DNA of 64,000 bases from Candidatus Binatia bacterium (GTDB lineage Bacteria; Desulfobacterota; Binatia; UBA12015), in contig DATCMB010000020.1 of NCBI GenBank assembly GCA_036563615.1, positions 31,410-95,409 of the forward strand. The letters are read 5' to 3'. The notes beneath the pieces are model-generated. The model ran no database searches. It saw only the letters and a list, made by a program, of their open reading frames with translations, and was not told where the DNA came from. Every line of letters starts with the position of its first letter. Within the stretch, counting starts at the first letter, position 1. Made by a program: the position numbers and the translations under genes. This document shows, piece after piece, positions 15,700-23,918 of the stretch.

Positions 15700-17015
15700 G
15701 CGATCGTCGCGAGTCGCGCATTCCTGGATTTCACAGCCTGCCGGTCGCCGAGCGTCAAGCATTGATCTCGAGGGTCGCCGGGCTCACCGACGAGGAGCGG
15801 GCGTCGCTGCTCTCCGAGGCGCCGTTGCCGCTCGCGACGGCGGCGAGGCTCACCGAGAACACGATCGGCGTCTACGCCCTGCCGCTCGGCGTGGCGCTGA
15901 ACTTCGTGGTCAACGGACGCGACGTGCTCGTGCCGATGGTCACCGAGGAGCCGTCGGTGATCGCCGCGGCGAGCAACGCGGCGCGGCTCGCGCGCGGCGG
16001 TGGCGGCTTCGTCGCCGAGTCCGACCCGCCGTGCATGATCGCCCAGATCCAGCTCGTCGACGTGTCGGATCCGGAGGCTGCGTGCGAGCGCCTGCGCGAG
16101 GCCACTGCGCGGATCTGCGCGCGCGTCGACGAGGTCGAGCCCGGCATGGCGAGGCGCGGCGGCGGCGCGCGCGGCGTCGAGGCGCGCGTGATCGAGGCGC
16201 CGCTCGGGCGCACCTTCGTCGTCGTGCATTTGCTGGTCGAGGTCGGGGACGCGATGGGCGCGAACGCGATCAACACGATCGCCGAGAAGACCGCGCCGCT
16301 CGTCGCCGAGATCGCCGGCGGGACGCCGCACCTGCGCATCCTGTCGAACCTCACCGATCGCCGGAAGGCGCGCGCGACGGTGCGCTACCGGCACGCCGAC
16401 CTCGAGATGCCGGGACGCTCCGGGGCGGAGGTCGCGGCCGCGGTCGAGCTCGCGAGCCTGTTCGCCGAGGCGGATCCGTACCGCGCGGCGACGCACAACA
16501 AGGGCATCATGAACGGCATCGACGCGGTCGCGCTCGCGACGGGCAACGACTGGCGCGCGCTCGAGGCCGGCGCCCACGCGTACGCGTCGCGCGACGGACA
16601 CTACGGCGCGCTCGCGACCTGGCGCGTCGAGGGGGACGCGCTCGTGGGCCGGATCGAGCTGCCGCTCGCGGTCGGCACGGTCGGCGCCACCGTCGACGGC
16701 AACCCGCGCGCACGCCTCGCGCTCAAGCTTCTCGGTGTCCGTGGGGCGCGCGAGCTCGCGGAGATCATGGCCGCGGTCGGTCTCGCGCAGAACTTCGCCG
16801 CGCTGCGCGCGCTCGCGACCGAGGGCATCCAGAAGGGTCACATGTCGCGTCACGCGCGTGCGGTCGCGACCGCGGCCGGCGCGGCTCCCGACGAGGTCGA
16901 GGCGATCGCCGAGGCGCTGATCGCGTCGGGCGAGATCAAGATCGAGCGCGCCCGTCAGCTGCTCGCCGCGCGTGCCGGGCGGAGCGGCGCATCCGCGGCG
17001 CGCCCCACGTCGTGA
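15696..17015 (+). CDS. mvaA: HMG-CoA reductase, class II (bacterial)
   Basis: This 439-residue soluble enzyme reduces HMG-CoA to mevalonate. Its catalytic residues fall near the Pseudomonas mevalonii numbering: Glu84/Glu85 in EEPS, Lys269 in HNKGIMNG, Asp285 in GNDWRA and His382 in KGHMS. The cofactor segment DAMGANAIN is at 185-193 and the ENTIG motif at 54-58. There is no membrane anchor. The GTG start shares a GTGA with the isomerase stop and has a GGAGGAGAGG site. HMG-CoA synthase, the enzyme before it, is not in this window. Confidence 0.95.
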   Translation: MSDRRESRIPGFHSLPVAERQALISRVAGLTDEERASLLSEAPLPLATAARLTENTIGVYALPLGVALNFVVNGRDVLVPMVTEEPSVIAAASNAARLARGGGGFVAESDPPCMIAQIQLVDVSDPEAACERLREATARICARVDEVEPGMARRGGGARGVEARVIEAPLGRTFVVVHLLVEVGDAMGANAINTIAEKTAPLVAEIAGGTPHLRILSNLTDRRKARATVRYRHADLEMPGRSGAEVAAAVELASLFAEADPYRAATHNKGIMNGIDAVALATGNDWRALEAGAHAYASRDGHYGALATWRVEGDALVGRIELPLAVGTVGATVDGNPRARLALKLLGVRGARELAEIMAAVGLAQNFAALRALATEGIQKGHMSRHARAVATAAGAAPDEVEAIAEALIASGEIKIERARQLLAARAGRSGASAARPTS

Positions 17016-17968
17016 GCGAGCGCGACGCCGCCGTCCCGCCGCTGCGGCTCGCCAGCGCTGCGGCGTCGGGCAAGGTGATCCTGCTCGGCGAGCACGTCGT
17101 CGTGCACGGGCAGCCGGCGATCGTCGCGGCCGTCGAGCGCGGCGTGCGCGTGACCGTCGCGCCGCGCGCGGCGGACGAGCCGACGCTGCCGCCGGATCTC
17201 GCCGACCCGCGGCTCCACTCTGCGGTCGAGCTCGCGGCGCGCTGCTGCGGCGTCGCGCCGGACGCGCTGCGGATCGAGGTCGAGGGCGATCTCCCGGTCG
17301 CGATGGGGCTCGGCAGCTCGGCGGCGCTCGCGGTGGCGCTGCTGCGCGCGCTCGCGGCGAGCGTCGACCACGAGCTCGCCGACGAGGCCGTCGCGCGCCA
17401 CGCGCACGAGATCGAGAAGCTCTTTCACGGCACGCCGTCCGGCGTCGACAGCACGGCTGCGACCTACGGCGGCGTGCTCTGGTTCGAGATCGGACGCGGC
17501 GGCGAGCCACCGCGACACGAGCGCCTCGCGCTCCCCGAGCCGCTGCCGCTGCTCGTCCTCCTGTCGCACACGCCGCACACGACGGCGAGCACGGTCGGCA
17601 GCCTGCGCCAGCGCGCGGCCGACGCGCCCGAGGTCTACCAGCCGGTGTTCGCGGCGGTCGGCGCGCTCGTCGCGTCGGCGCGCGACGCGCTGCTGCGCGG
17701 CGACCGCAAGCGGCTCGGCGAGCTGATGACGATGAACCACGGCCTGCTGCGCGCGTGCGGCGTCTCGACGGCGGAGCTCGACGCGCTGGTCGACGATGCG
17801 CTCGCCGCCGGCGCGCTCGGCGCGAAGCTCACCGGGGCGGGCGGCGGCGGCGCGATCATCGCGCTGCCCCCGGACGACGGCGAAGCGCTGCTCGCGGCGC
17901 TGCGCGCCCGCGGCCACGACGGCTTCATCGCGCGGCTCGGCGTCGCTCCCGACTTGGCGGTCTGCTAG
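17012..17968 (+). CDS. mvk: Mevalonate kinase
   Basis: This 318-residue GHMP kinase phosphorylates mevalonate. Key segments are SGKVILLGEHVVVHGQPAI (Lys21), the ATP loop LGSSAA at 100-105, HGTPSGVDST with catalytic Asp146, and the C-terminal KLTGAGGGGAIIA. The start codon is a GTG that overlaps the HMG-CoA reductase stop in a GTGA. With the four preceding genes it gives the full route from HMG-CoA to both C5 isoprenoid units. Confidence 0.94.
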   Translation: MSERDAAVPPLRLASAAASGKVILLGEHVVVHGQPAIVAAVERGVRVTVAPRAADEPTLPPDLADPRLHSAVELAARCCGVAPDALRIEVEGDLPVAMGLGSSAALAVALLRALAASVDHELADEAVARHAHEIEKLFHGTPSGVDSTAATYGGVLWFEIGRGGEPPRHERLALPEPLPLLVLLSHTPHTTASTVGSLRQRAADAPEVYQPVFAAVGALVASARDALLRGDRKRLGELMTMNHGLLRACGVSTAELDALVDDALAAGALGAKLTGAGGGGAIIALPPDDGEALLAALRARGHDGFIARLGVAPDLAVC

Positions 17969-17978
17969 AGGCGGCACG

Positions 17979-18191
17979 ATGGCGGCCAAGGCGAGCGGGC
18001 AAGCGAACGTCGCGCGCGAGAGGAAGGTTGCGCCCTCGACGTGGGTGCTGATCGCCGTCGTCGCCGCGACGCTGCTGCTCCTGCACACCGGCTACACGAC
18101 CGGGGAGTGGCGCGGCGTGATCGTGACCGAGGTGCAGATCGCCGTCGTCGGCTTCGTCACCTGGCTCGCGGTGCGCGCGTCCGAGCGCTGA
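17979..18191 (+). CDS. Small two-span membrane protein
   Basis: This 70-residue protein has a basic N-terminus and two hydrophobic segments, VLIAVVAATLLLLHTGY and IAVVGFVTWLAVRA. It starts 10 bases after the mevalonate kinase stop, so it is probably the last gene of the mevalonate operon. I recognise no family. Confidence 0.5.
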   Translation: MAAKASGQANVARERKVAPSTWVLIAVVAATLLLLHTGYTTGEWRGVIVTEVQIAVVGFVTWLAVRASER

Positions 18192-18227
18192 CCCGCTCGC
18201 GCACGGCGGACGTCCCGACGCGCGAGC

Positions 18228-18530
18228 TCAGGCCGCGCCGTGGCGGCGCGCCAGCTCCTCCATCCGCTCCGCCAGCTCGAAGTCGCGCGCCGAGATGCCG
18301 CTCGCGTCGTGCGTCGTGAGGTCGACGCGCACGGTGCCGTAGACGTTGAACCACTCGGGGTGGTGGTTCATCCGCTCGGCGACGAGCGCCACGGCGGCCA
18401 TGAAGCCGAAGGCCGCGACGAAGTCGGGAAAGCGGTACTCGCGGTGCAGCTTGCCGCCCTCGAGCGTCCAGCCGGAAAGCGTCTTCAGCCGGCGCTCGAC
18501 CTCGGCCGCATCCAGCTTCTGCAGCGCCAT
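18228..18530 (-). CDS. Pterin-4a-carbinolamine dehydratase
   Basis: The 100-residue protein matches PCD/DCoH: WTLEGGKLHREYRFPDFVAAFGFM, the active-site MNHHPEW motif, and DLTTHDASGISARDFELA. It dehydrates 4a-hydroxytetrahydropterin, either to regenerate pterin cofactor for an aromatic amino-acid hydroxylase or in a related role. The ATG at 18530 is preceded by a GGAGGT site, and the frame upstream of it is not conserved. No hydroxylase gene is in the window. Confidence 0.9.
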   Translation of the reverse strand: MALQKLDAAEVERRLKTLSGWTLEGGKLHREYRFPDFVAAFGFMAAVALVAERMNHHPEWFNVYGTVRVDLTTHDASGISARDFELAERMEELARRHGAA

Positions 18531-18575
18531 CTCGTCACCTCCAACGAAAGCTCGCCTCGAGCCGTAGCGCTTCGC

Positions 18576-18605
18576 TTGACCGTTCTCCATCGACGCGGCT
18601 AACCG
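18576..18605 (+). promoter_or_regulatory. Candidate promoter, leaderless start
   Basis: TTGACC (18576-18581) and TAACCG (18600-18605) are separated by 18 bases. The predicted transcription start falls on or next to the ATG at 18612. Confidence 0.35.
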
Positions 18606-18611
18606 GGGGCG

Positions 18612-20330
18612 ATGAAGAGCACGCTCACGCGCCTCGTTCTCGTCGTCTGCTGTGCGGCGCTCGCCGCCGCGTGCTCGGACCGCTCGTCGTCGAGCACGGG
18701 CACGCTTCGCGTCGGTGTGGCGGCGGTGCCGATCACGCCGTGCGGCGACCATCCGGAGTGGGACGGTCCGGTCACCGCAACCGGCGTCTGGGGCGAGCTC
18801 TACGACGACCTGAACGGCAACGGGCGCTACGACGTCGGCGAGCCGTTCACCGACGACCCACGCAACGACGCGCTCGATCCGCAGTCGCGCGGCAAGTACG
18901 ACGGCACCTACATGGCAGGCTTCGGCGCGGACCGGATCGCGCTCGGCTGCCACGACGATCTCTGGGCGCGCAGCATCGTGCTCGACGACGGGACGACGCG
19001 TCTCGCGCTGACCTCGGTCGATCTCGTCGGGACGCTCAAGCACGGCAGCTACTACGGCTTCGCGCACGCCGAGGCGATGGTCGATCCGGCGCTCGGCATC
19101 ACGCACTTCGTGCACGCGAGCACGCACAACCACCAGGGACCGGACGCGATCGGGCTGTGGGGGCCGGACACGCTGATCGACGGCAAGTTTCCGCTTTACC
19201 TCGCGTTCGTCGACCGCCAGGTGGCGCGCGCGATCTCGCTGGCCGCGTCGAATCTGCAGCCGGTCGAGCGCGTGCGCGCGTTCCGCACGGACGCGACGCA
19301 GAGCCCGGAGCTCAAGGGCCTGCAGGTGCGGACCGGCTGCCGCCCGCCCTGGATCTTCGACGACGAGCTGCGCGCGCTGGCGTTCGACGGCGCGGACGGA
19401 ACGATCGCGACGCTGCTCAACTGGGGCACGCACCCCGAGTCGCTCGAGAGCGAGAACGAGCTCATCACCTCGGATTTCCCGCACTACATCCGCGACGAGG
19501 TCGAGCGCCGCGTCGGCGGCACGGCGGTGTACTTCTCCGCGGACCTTGGCGCCGCGGAGATCGTCGGCGACACCTGCGTCGGCGGCGCCGACGCGCGCAA
19601 TCCGGACGGCACGAACGAGTTCGACACGCGCGACGACATCGGCTTCCCGCGCACCGAGCGCATCGGACGCCTGGTCGGCGACGTGATCGCGCGCGGGCTC
19701 GAGAGCGCGCAGACGGTCGAGGTCGCGAGCGTCACGGTGCGCAGCTCGATCAAGCGCGCGGCGTCGTCGAACGCGACCTTCGAGCTCGGACGCTCGGTCG
19801 GCCTCCTCGACCTCGACCCGGAGATCTACGACCCCGCGAACTGCCCCGGCGCGACCGGCCTGTGCGGCATCCTCGAGCAGAACGCGATCACGCTCGCCGA
19901 CGCCGCCGGCGCGCCGCAGGTGCAGATCGTGACCGTTCCCGGCGAGGTCTTCCCCGAGCTCTACCTCGGCGTCGCGACCCACCGTCGCACCGATTGCCCG
20001 GCGGCGGACACCGGGCGTCCCGCGGAGCCGGCGATCCGCGACGCGATGGACGCTCCGTTCAAGCTCGTGCTCGGGCTCTCGCCGGACGAGCTCGGCTACA
20101 TCGTGCCCGGCTACGACTTCTACCCGGCGAACCTGTTCGACGAGGCGGTCGATCCGTGCGACGGCCGCGAGTACGACACGCGCTACCCGCGCCGTCGGGT
20201 GCCGACGCACTACCACGAGGTGCTGTCGGTCGGCGTCGAGGCGGCGAGCTACGTGACCTGCACGGCCGTCGAGCTGCTGCGCGGTCCGGGCGCGGTGGCC
20301 GACGAGCCGGCGTGCGCGGCGCTGCCTTGA
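18612..20330 (+). CDS. Neutral/alkaline ceramidase-like lipoprotein
   Basis: This 572-residue exported protein has a lipobox (LAAAC, Cys21), then GTLRVGVAAVPITP, the usual opening of neutral ceramidase N-terminal domains. Its metal-site-like motif STHNHQGPD and the segments GTIATLLNWGTHPES and VTVPGEVFPEL also fit that family. An EF-hand-like loop (Asp66, Asn68, Asn70, Gly71, Asp74, Glu77) is inserted near the N-terminus and may bind calcium. The C-terminal Ig-like domain of true ceramidases is not evident, so the substrate may be another amide or lipid. The predicted promoter leaves no leader. Confidence 0.65.
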   Translation: MKSTLTRLVLVVCCAALAAACSDRSSSSTGTLRVGVAAVPITPCGDHPEWDGPVTATGVWGELYDDLNGNGRYDVGEPFTDDPRNDALDPQSRGKYDGTYMAGFGADRIALGCHDDLWARSIVLDDGTTRLALTSVDLVGTLKHGSYYGFAHAEAMVDPALGITHFVHASTHNHQGPDAIGLWGPDTLIDGKFPLYLAFVDRQVARAISLAASNLQPVERVRAFRTDATQSPELKGLQVRTGCRPPWIFDDELRALAFDGADGTIATLLNWGTHPESLESENELITSDFPHYIRDEVERRVGGTAVYFSADLGAAEIVGDTCVGGADARNPDGTNEFDTRDDIGFPRTERIGRLVGDVIARGLESAQTVEVASVTVRSSIKRAASSNATFELGRSVGLLDLDPEIYDPANCPGATGLCGILEQNAITLADAAGAPQVQIVTVPGEVFPELYLGVATHRRTDCPAADTGRPAEPAIRDAMDAPFKLVLGLSPDELGYIVPGYDFYPANLFDEAVDPCDGREYDTRYPRRRVPTHYHEVLSVGVEAASYVTCTAVELLRGPGAVADEPACAALP

Positions 20331-21070
20331 GCGCGCGTCGAGCAACACGCGCCGCCGTCGCGATCGTCGTGATCCTCGCGGTCGTCGCGCTTGCCGCGGC
20401 GCTCGGCGACGCGCACCTGCGCCCGAGCGGGGCCTCGAGCCTGGTCGGCATGCTGCAGGCCGCGGACGGCGTCGTGCTGGCGCGCTCGGTCGAGGCGACG
20501 CGCGCGCGCGACCCGCAGCACGCGTCGACGCCGTTCCTCGCGCGCGACACGATCGCCGGCGAGGGACCGAGCGGCGGCTTCGTCCTCGAGCAGGAGGCGC
20601 CGCTGCTGCGCTACGCGGCGCTGGCCGACGCGATCGTGCTCGTGCGCCGGACGTCGCACGACAGCGGCACGCGCTGGCTCTCGGTGCAGCCGGCCGGCGC
20701 GGGCATCGTGCTGGACGGTCCGGAGGTCGGGGAGGCGACGCGCGCGGTGCTGCGCGATCTGTTCGCGGCGGTGCATCCGACGGCCGGGGCGGAGCCCGAC
20801 GTCGGTCGTGCCGCCGACGCGCTGGTGCGCGCGCTGTCGCTGCCCGAGCGCAAGCTGCGTGCGCTCGCGCTGCTCGACGTCGCGGCGCTCGCCGCCGAGC
20901 CCGATCACTTCACGCCCGCGCAGGCCGAGCGTCTCGCGCGCTACGGGGACGCGCCGGGCGACGATCCGCAGCTCGCGCCGCAGGTGCGCGACATCGGCAA
21001 TCGCATCGTGGCGCGCCTGAAGGGCAAGACCGGAGCGGCGCCGACGAACGCCGGGGGAGGGCAACCATGA
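20327..21070 (+). CDS. Hypothetical membrane-anchored protein
   Basis: This 247-residue protein begins with a basic stretch and a hydrophobic anchor (AVAIVVILAVVALAAALGD), followed by a soluble domain with conserved-looking pieces such as WLSVQPAGAGIVLDGPEVGEA and helical C-terminal repeats. No family is recognised. The TTG start overlaps the preceding stop as TTGA and the end overlaps the next ATG as ATGA, so it is translationally coupled to both the ceramidase-like gene and the lipase-like gene. Confidence 0.6.
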   Translation: MSARRATRAAVAIVVILAVVALAAALGDAHLRPSGASSLVGMLQAADGVVLARSVEATRARDPQHASTPFLARDTIAGEGPSGGFVLEQEAPLLRYAALADAIVLVRRTSHDSGTRWLSVQPAGAGIVLDGPEVGEATRAVLRDLFAAVHPTAGAEPDVGRAADALVRALSLPERKLRALALLDVAALAAEPDHFTPAQAERLARYGDAPGDDPQLAPQVRDIGNRIVARLKGKTGAAPTNAGGGQP

Positions 21071-21894
21071 CGACGGAGGAGCGCGCGTCGCAGAGCCGTA
21101 CGGAGACGATCGCCGTCGAGGCAGGACATCGCCTGCTGCGCTGGTGGCCGCCGAAGGAGCCGGCACACGCGAGCCTCGTGATCGTGCACGGCTACGCGGA
21201 GCACGGCGGGCGCTACGAGAAGGTCGGCGCGCAGCTCGCTGGCGCGGGCGTCGCGGCGTGGGCGATGGACCTGCTCGGGCACGGCGCGTCGAGCGGCGAG
21301 CGCGCGAGCGTGCCGTCGCTCGATGCGCTGGTCCGCGACGCGTCGCTGCTTCTCGAGCGCGCGCGTGCGGCGCGTCCGGCGCTGGCCCTCTTCGTGCTCG
21401 GGCACAGCATGGGCGGCCTCGTCGCGACGGCGCTCGCGCTCGAGCGTCAGGGCGAGCTCGCGGGGCTGATCCTCTCCGGCGCGGCGGTCGGCGACCCGTC
21501 GGCCCTCGAGCCGCTGCTCGACCTCGACCCGCTGCCGGAGGTGGTGCTCTCCTCGGAGCTGCTGTCGCGCGATCCGCGGGTCGCGGAGGACTACGATCGC
21601 GACCCGCTCAACTACCGCGGGCCGTTCAAGCGCGAGACGCTGCGCGCGCTCACCTCGGGCGCGCGCGCGGTGCGGGCGCGCTTCCCCGAGCTGACGCTGC
21701 CGCTGCTCGTGCTGCACGGCGGCGACGACCAGCTCGTCGTGCCGCAGGCGAGCGAGGACCTGTACGCGGGCGCCGCGTCGTCGGACAAGCGGCTCGAGAT
21801 CCTGCCCGGGCTGCGCCACGAGATCCTGAACGAGCCCGAGGGGCCGGAGCTCACGGGCCGCATCGCCGCCTGGATCGCCGAGCGCGCGCGCTGA
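21067..21894 (+). CDS. Alpha/beta hydrolase, monoacylglycerol lipase-like
   Basis: The 275-residue protein has the MGL/lysophospholipase signature: oxyanion HGYAEHGGRY, the MDLLGHGASSGERA segment, nucleophile Ser114 in GHSMGG, acidic residue in HGGDDQLV and the histidine in GLRHEIL. It probably hydrolyses monoacylglycerols or lysophospholipids in the cytoplasm. It is the third gene of a coupled set with the ceramidase-like lipoprotein, which hints at lipid turnover. Confidence 0.85.
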   Translation: MTTEERASQSRTETIAVEAGHRLLRWWPPKEPAHASLVIVHGYAEHGGRYEKVGAQLAGAGVAAWAMDLLGHGASSGERASVPSLDALVRDASLLLERARAARPALALFVLGHSMGGLVATALALERQGELAGLILSGAAVGDPSALEPLLDLDPLPEVVLSSELLSRDPRVAEDYDRDPLNYRGPFKRETLRALTSGARAVRARFPELTLPLLVLHGGDDQLVVPQASEDLYAGAASSDKRLEILPGLRHEILNEPEGPELTGRIAAWIAERAR

Positions 21895-22017
21895 CGAGCC
21901 GCCGCGCGCGCGGCTTCTGCCCGCGCCGACGGGCGCGGATGGTGCGTGGATCGGTGGTACGGCGTCTGCTACGGGTCGAAGGATGACGCTTGCAGCCAGA
22001 GGCGTCTCCCGCACTCG

Positions 22018-23853
22018 ATGAGCACAGCCACGGACACCCAAGCGGCCGCGCAGGACGCCGCCGAATCCACGGAAAACCGGCTGCCGTTCGACGCCCTTCC
22101 GCTGCCGGAACCGGTGCGTGCCGGCATCCGCAAGGCCGGCTTCACGCACGCGACGCCGATCCAGGCGAAGATCCTGCCGCTCTCGCTCGCCGGACGCGAC
22201 GTCGCGGGTCAGGCCCAGACCGGCACGGGCAAGACGGCCGCCTTCCTGATCACGGTCTTCACGCGCCTCCTCGAGCACGGCAAGCCGCGCAAGCCCGCCG
22301 CGCCGCGCGCGCTCGTGATCGCTCCGACCCGCGAGCTCGCCGTGCAGATCGCCAAGGACGCGGAGGTGCTCGGCTCCGAGTGCGGCTTCGTCATCCAGGC
22401 CGTCTACGGCGGCGTGGATTACAAGAAGCAGCGCGAGAACCTGCGGCAGGACGTCGACCTGCTGGTCGGCACCCCGGGGCGTCTGATCGACTACTGGAAG
22501 CAGGGCGTCTACCGGCTCAACGCCGTCGAGGTCCTGGTCATCGACGAAGCCGACCGCATGTTCGACATGGGCTTCATCAAGGACCTGCGCTTCCTGCTGC
22601 GGCGCTGCACCCCGGTCGAGCAGCGTCAGTCCATGCTGTTCTCGGCGACTCTGTCCCACGACGTGATGGAGCTCGCCTACATGTTCATGAACGACGCGGT
22701 GAAGGTCGAGGTGAACCCCGAGCAGGTCACCGCCGAGCGCGTCGAGCACAAACTCTACCACGTCGGCAAGCACGAGAAGCTCGGCTTGCTGTTCGGCCTC
22801 CTGCAGCGCGAGGGCGCCGAGCGCACGCTGATCTTCGTCAACATGCGCCGCACCGCCGACCAGCTCTGTCGCACGCTCGCCGCGAACGGCATCGAGGCGG
22901 AGCAGATCACCGGCGACATCGACCAGCGCAAGCGTCTCAAGATCCTCGAGGACTTCCGCGAGGGACGCCTGCCGATCCTGATCGCGACCGACGTCGCGTC
23001 GCGCGGCCTGCACATCGACGGCGTGACGCACGTCATCAACTACGACCTGCCGCTCGACCCCGAGGATTACGTCCACCGCGTCGGTCGCACGGCGCGCGCC
23101 GGGGCTTCGGGCAAGGCGATCTCGCTCGCGTGCGAGGACTACGTCGAGGGCCTCGAGGCGATCGAGAAGCTGATCGGCTTCAAGCTGCCGTACGACTTCC
23201 CCGACGACGACATGCTGGTGCCCTACAAGGAGCCGCCGCGGCAGCCGCGTCGGCGCTCGGAGGACGGCGGCCGCGGCGAGCGGCGCGGGCGTGAGCGTGG
23301 CGGACGTCGCGACGAGCGACGCGAGCCGCGTCCGGCCGCAGTCGAGAGCGAGGCCGCGGCGCCGGCCGCCGAGGGCACCGAGGCCGCACCCGCAGCGGCG
23401 GGCGAGGGCGCAGCGGCGCCGCGCAAGCGCCGTCGTCGGCGTCGGCGCGCAAAGGGGCAGGCTGCCGCCGGCACGACCGAGGCGACCGGCGCGACGGCCA
23501 CGGCCGAGACCGGAGCCGCCACGGCCGCGACGGGCGACGGCGAGAGCGCTGCGGCGAGCGGCGAGACGTCGGCCGCGGCGACGGGTGGCGAGGGCGCCGC
23601 GAAGCCGGGCCGACGGCGTCGGCGCCGGCGCCGTGGACGGCGCGGCGGCGCGCGCGACAACGGCTCGGCGGGCGCGGAAGCCTCGGCGAGCGGCGCAGCC
23701 TCGACGGGCGAAGGCGAAGCCTCGACGGCGAGCGGCACCGCGAGCGCCGGCGACGCGTCGTCCGGCGGCGACGCCGCGCGTGGCGCTGAGAGCGCGTCCG
23801 GCGGCGAGAGCTCGGCCCCCGATGCCGGCGATCATGCCTCGCACGAGAGCTGA
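22018..23853 (+). CDS. DEAD-box RNA helicase, RhlB-like, with Arg-rich tail
   Basis: This 611-residue helicase has all core motifs: Q motif ATPIQ, motif I AQTGTGKT, Ia PTRELA, Ib TPGR, II DEAD (176-179), III SAT, and VI HRVGRTARAG, ending about residue 390. An extra C-terminal tail of some 200 residues is alanine/glycine/glutamate-rich and carries two arginine blocks (469-476 and 532-542) typical of RNA-binding disordered tails. It unwinds RNA, perhaps in mRNA decay or ribosome assembly. Translation probably starts at 22018; an in-frame ATG at 21946 would add 24 unconserved residues. Confidence 0.9.
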   Translation: MSTATDTQAAAQDAAESTENRLPFDALPLPEPVRAGIRKAGFTHATPIQAKILPLSLAGRDVAGQAQTGTGKTAAFLITVFTRLLEHGKPRKPAAPRALVIAPTRELAVQIAKDAEVLGSECGFVIQAVYGGVDYKKQRENLRQDVDLLVGTPGRLIDYWKQGVYRLNAVEVLVIDEADRMFDMGFIKDLRFLLRRCTPVEQRQSMLFSATLSHDVMELAYMFMNDAVKVEVNPEQVTAERVEHKLYHVGKHEKLGLLFGLLQREGAERTLIFVNMRRTADQLCRTLAANGIEAEQITGDIDQRKRLKILEDFREGRLPILIATDVASRGLHIDGVTHVINYDLPLDPEDYVHRVGRTARAGASGKAISLACEDYVEGLEAIEKLIGFKLPYDFPDDDMLVPYKEPPRQPRRRSEDGGRGERRGRERGGRRDERREPRPAAVESEAAAPAAEGTEAAPAAAGEGAAAPRKRRRRRRRAKGQAAAGTTEATGATATAETGAATAATGDGESAAASGETSAAATGGEGAAKPGRRRRRRRRGRRGGARDNGSAGAEASASGAASTGEGEASTASGTASAGDASSGGDAARGAESASGGESSAPDAGDHASHES

Positions 23854-23918
23854 CGCGTGCAGAACGGACGCGCCGCGACCTGCCGCGCTCGCCGCGGCCT
23901 CGGCAGCGCAGCCGTAGC

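Noticed and set aside
20941..23844. A 967-codon open frame on the minus strand across the helicase and lipase genes
   Set aside because: It is a shadow of GC-rich codons: no motif, low-complexity Arg/Ala translation, and both opposite-strand genes have full family signatures.
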